Assembly: GCA_029747585.1 (NCBI GenBank)
Contig: JAPEVF010000988.1
Span: 1-16,041 of the forward strand
DNA from: Pleurotus djamor
Taxonomy: Eukaryota > Basidiomycota > Agaricomycetes > Agaricales > Pleurotaceae
DNA: 16,041 nucleotides
Reading direction: 5' to 3'
The notes beneath the pieces were generated by a model. It saw nothing but the letters and a program-made list of their open reading frames with translations. It ran no database searches and was not told the origin of the DNA. The position numbers and the translations under genes are program-made. This document shows, piece by piece, positions 15,145-16,041 of the stretch. The number at the start of each line of letters is the position of its first letter. Positions within the stretch are counted from its first letter, which is position 1.

Positions 15145-16041
15145 TGATCGGAGCTGTCGGCGGAGCGATCGGAGGTCTCACCTTCTTGGTCGGAAGGGAC
15201 TTCAACGATTACAGCAGCGCGAGCTTTTGCTTCTTGATTGGCCTTGAGCCGATAGCACTGGTCTGATTGATGGTTACTCTTTCCACAATATTTGCAGAGG
15301 CCTTTAGCAATCCGTTCCTTGAGAACTTCAGGCTTGAGCTTGCCGTCCTTGCCCAAGTTATCTTTGATCTCCTTGGGAGTAGATGAGGACTTGTGGTCGG
15401 AGCGAGCATCGGAGCGAGTGCGGAGAGAGGAGGAGGAAGGAGAGGAGGAAGATTTAATGAAAGAAGAGGAAGAAGAAGAATTGTTTTGTTTTTTAGTATA
15501 GGAGGAGGAGGAAGATGATTGTTTCTCCGAACGCGGAGCGGATTTCCGAGTTTGTCGTTGGCGTTCCCAGTATCGCCTGTCGATTTCTCCAGCCTTGTAC
15601 ATCATTTGCTCATAGGTCAAGTCGGTGATCCTATGGTCTCGAGAGAGAAGGTCTTTGATGCGGTCGGGAAGGCTGATGTAGTAGCGTCGACGGATGGCAG
15701 CATCTCCGTAGTCGGAGCTGAGTTTTCCGACGATTTCCAAGAACTTGATATCATGTTTGGCGATCTTGTGATGATCTTCCATTTTGATATTGTCAAGGTC
15801 TTCTTCGGCTTCAGCAACAGGGTCGGAGGAGCCAAAACGACGCTTCAAAACTTCAGAGAAAATTCCGAAGTCAAGCATCCAGTCCGGCTTCGGAGCTCGC
15901 GGATTGGACGCAGCTTGCATAAGACCAGATTGAAAGAGGTTTGAAGCTGGGTTGTCGAGGTAGGAGAGAGCATACATGACTTTGGCGGTGTCGTTTTTGA
16001 AGCTCGAGGGATTTGCCATGACATTGAGGGCGACGGAAGCG
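15135..16041 (-). CDS. gag: Gag of element B, C-terminal part (cut by window edge)
   Basis: The frame runs in from the right edge and corresponds to residues 257-557 of element A's Gag: the end of the capsid-like part, the Ser-rich stretch, the CCHC zinc knuckle (C-x2-C-x4-H-x4-C) and the acidic end. The only amino-acid change I see is Ile for Thr in the Ser-rich stretch (residue 451); the other base differences are synonymous. The methionine at 16019 is internal, not the start. Confidence 0.93.
   Translation of the reverse strand, partial: ASVALNVMANPSSFKNDTAKVMYALSYLDNPASNLFQSGLMQAASNPRAPKPDWMLDFGIFSEVLKRRFGSSDPVAEAEEDLDNIKMEDHHKIAKHDIKFLEIVGKLSSDYGDAAIRRRYYISLPDRIKDLLSRDHRITDLTYEQMMYKAGEIDRRYWERQRQTRKSAPRSEKQSSSSSSYTKKQNNSSSSSSFIKSSSSPSSSSLRTRSDARSDHKSSSTPKEIKDNLGKDGKLKPEVLKERIAKGLCKYCGKSNHQSDQCYRLKANQEAKARAAVIVEVPSDQEGETSDRSADSSDQEN

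Larger units (their letters stand above)
8914..16041 (-). mobile_element. Element B: second chromovirus copy, cut by the window edge
   Basis: This second copy has the same orientation and sits directly upstream of element A in transcription direction, using the LTR at 8914-9546 as its 3' LTR. Visible parts are the polypurine tract (9555-9550), an antisense spliced gene (9791-10988 plus), complete pol (15123-11359) and the C-terminal 300 residues or so of gag (16041-15135). Its pol and gag sit exactly 7973 bp to the right of those of element A and are almost identical to them. The region between pol and the LTR is 120 bp longer than in A and strongly diverged. The 5' LTR, primer site and gag start are outside the window. 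Confidence 0.92.

Overview
The window is fungal, most likely from an Agaricomycete (mushroom-type basidiomycete). This rests on Tf1/sushi-type Ty3/Gypsy chromoviruses, GT-AG introns of only 46-54 nt, and the style of the spliced genes. This is inference; no taxonomic marker gene is present. No bacterial genes, tRNA, rRNA or CRISPR array were seen.

Layout: positions 1-1071 are host-like DNA, with a possible 3' end of a spliced host gene at its left edge. From 1072 to the right edge everything is retrotransposon, read on the minus strand, in a tandem LTR-internal-LTR-internal arrangement. Element A is complete: 3' LTR 1072-1693, internal region 1694-8913, 5' LTR 8914-9546. Element B uses the same middle LTR as its own 3' LTR. 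Its internal region runs from 9547 and leaves the window inside gag, so its 5' LTR is not seen. Each element encodes Gag (CCHC zinc knuckle) and Pol (protease, reverse transcriptase, RNase H, integrase, GPY/F-like region, C-terminal chromodomain). Pol lies in the -1 frame relative to gag, just after the gag stop. A 12-nt stretch of the LTR just downstream of the LTR TATA box is the exact complement of the sequence next to the 5' LTR, which points to Tf1-type self-priming.

The unusual part is a second gene in each element, between pol and the 3' LTR and on the opposite (plus) strand. It has its own TATA box and two small introns. It encodes a Zn2Cys6-like cluster (C-x2-C-x6-C-x13-C-x2-C-x6/7-C), a basic linker, a long coiled coil and an acidic tail. 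Predicted products are 341 aa in A and 365 aa in B. Both introns keep the same phase in the two genes, and the second lies between the third and fourth cysteines in both. The N-terminal halves are unrelated and the rest is strongly diverged, although the two Pol proteins differ at only two residues and the two gag-pol regions differ at roughly 0.5% of bases.

The change from near-identity to divergence is abrupt. Within about 340 bp at the 3' end of pol there are about 22 differences, all synonymous, followed by the divergent antisense gene and distal U3. Identity returns in proximal U3, R and U5. The elements therefore look like one replication backbone carrying two versions of a 3' module. 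The plus strand of both elements is also loaded with the pentamer CGGAG (about 13 per LTR against no CTCCG). CGG is the triplet typically bound by Zn2Cys6 proteins, so one testable idea is that the antisense gene encodes a protein that recognises its own element.
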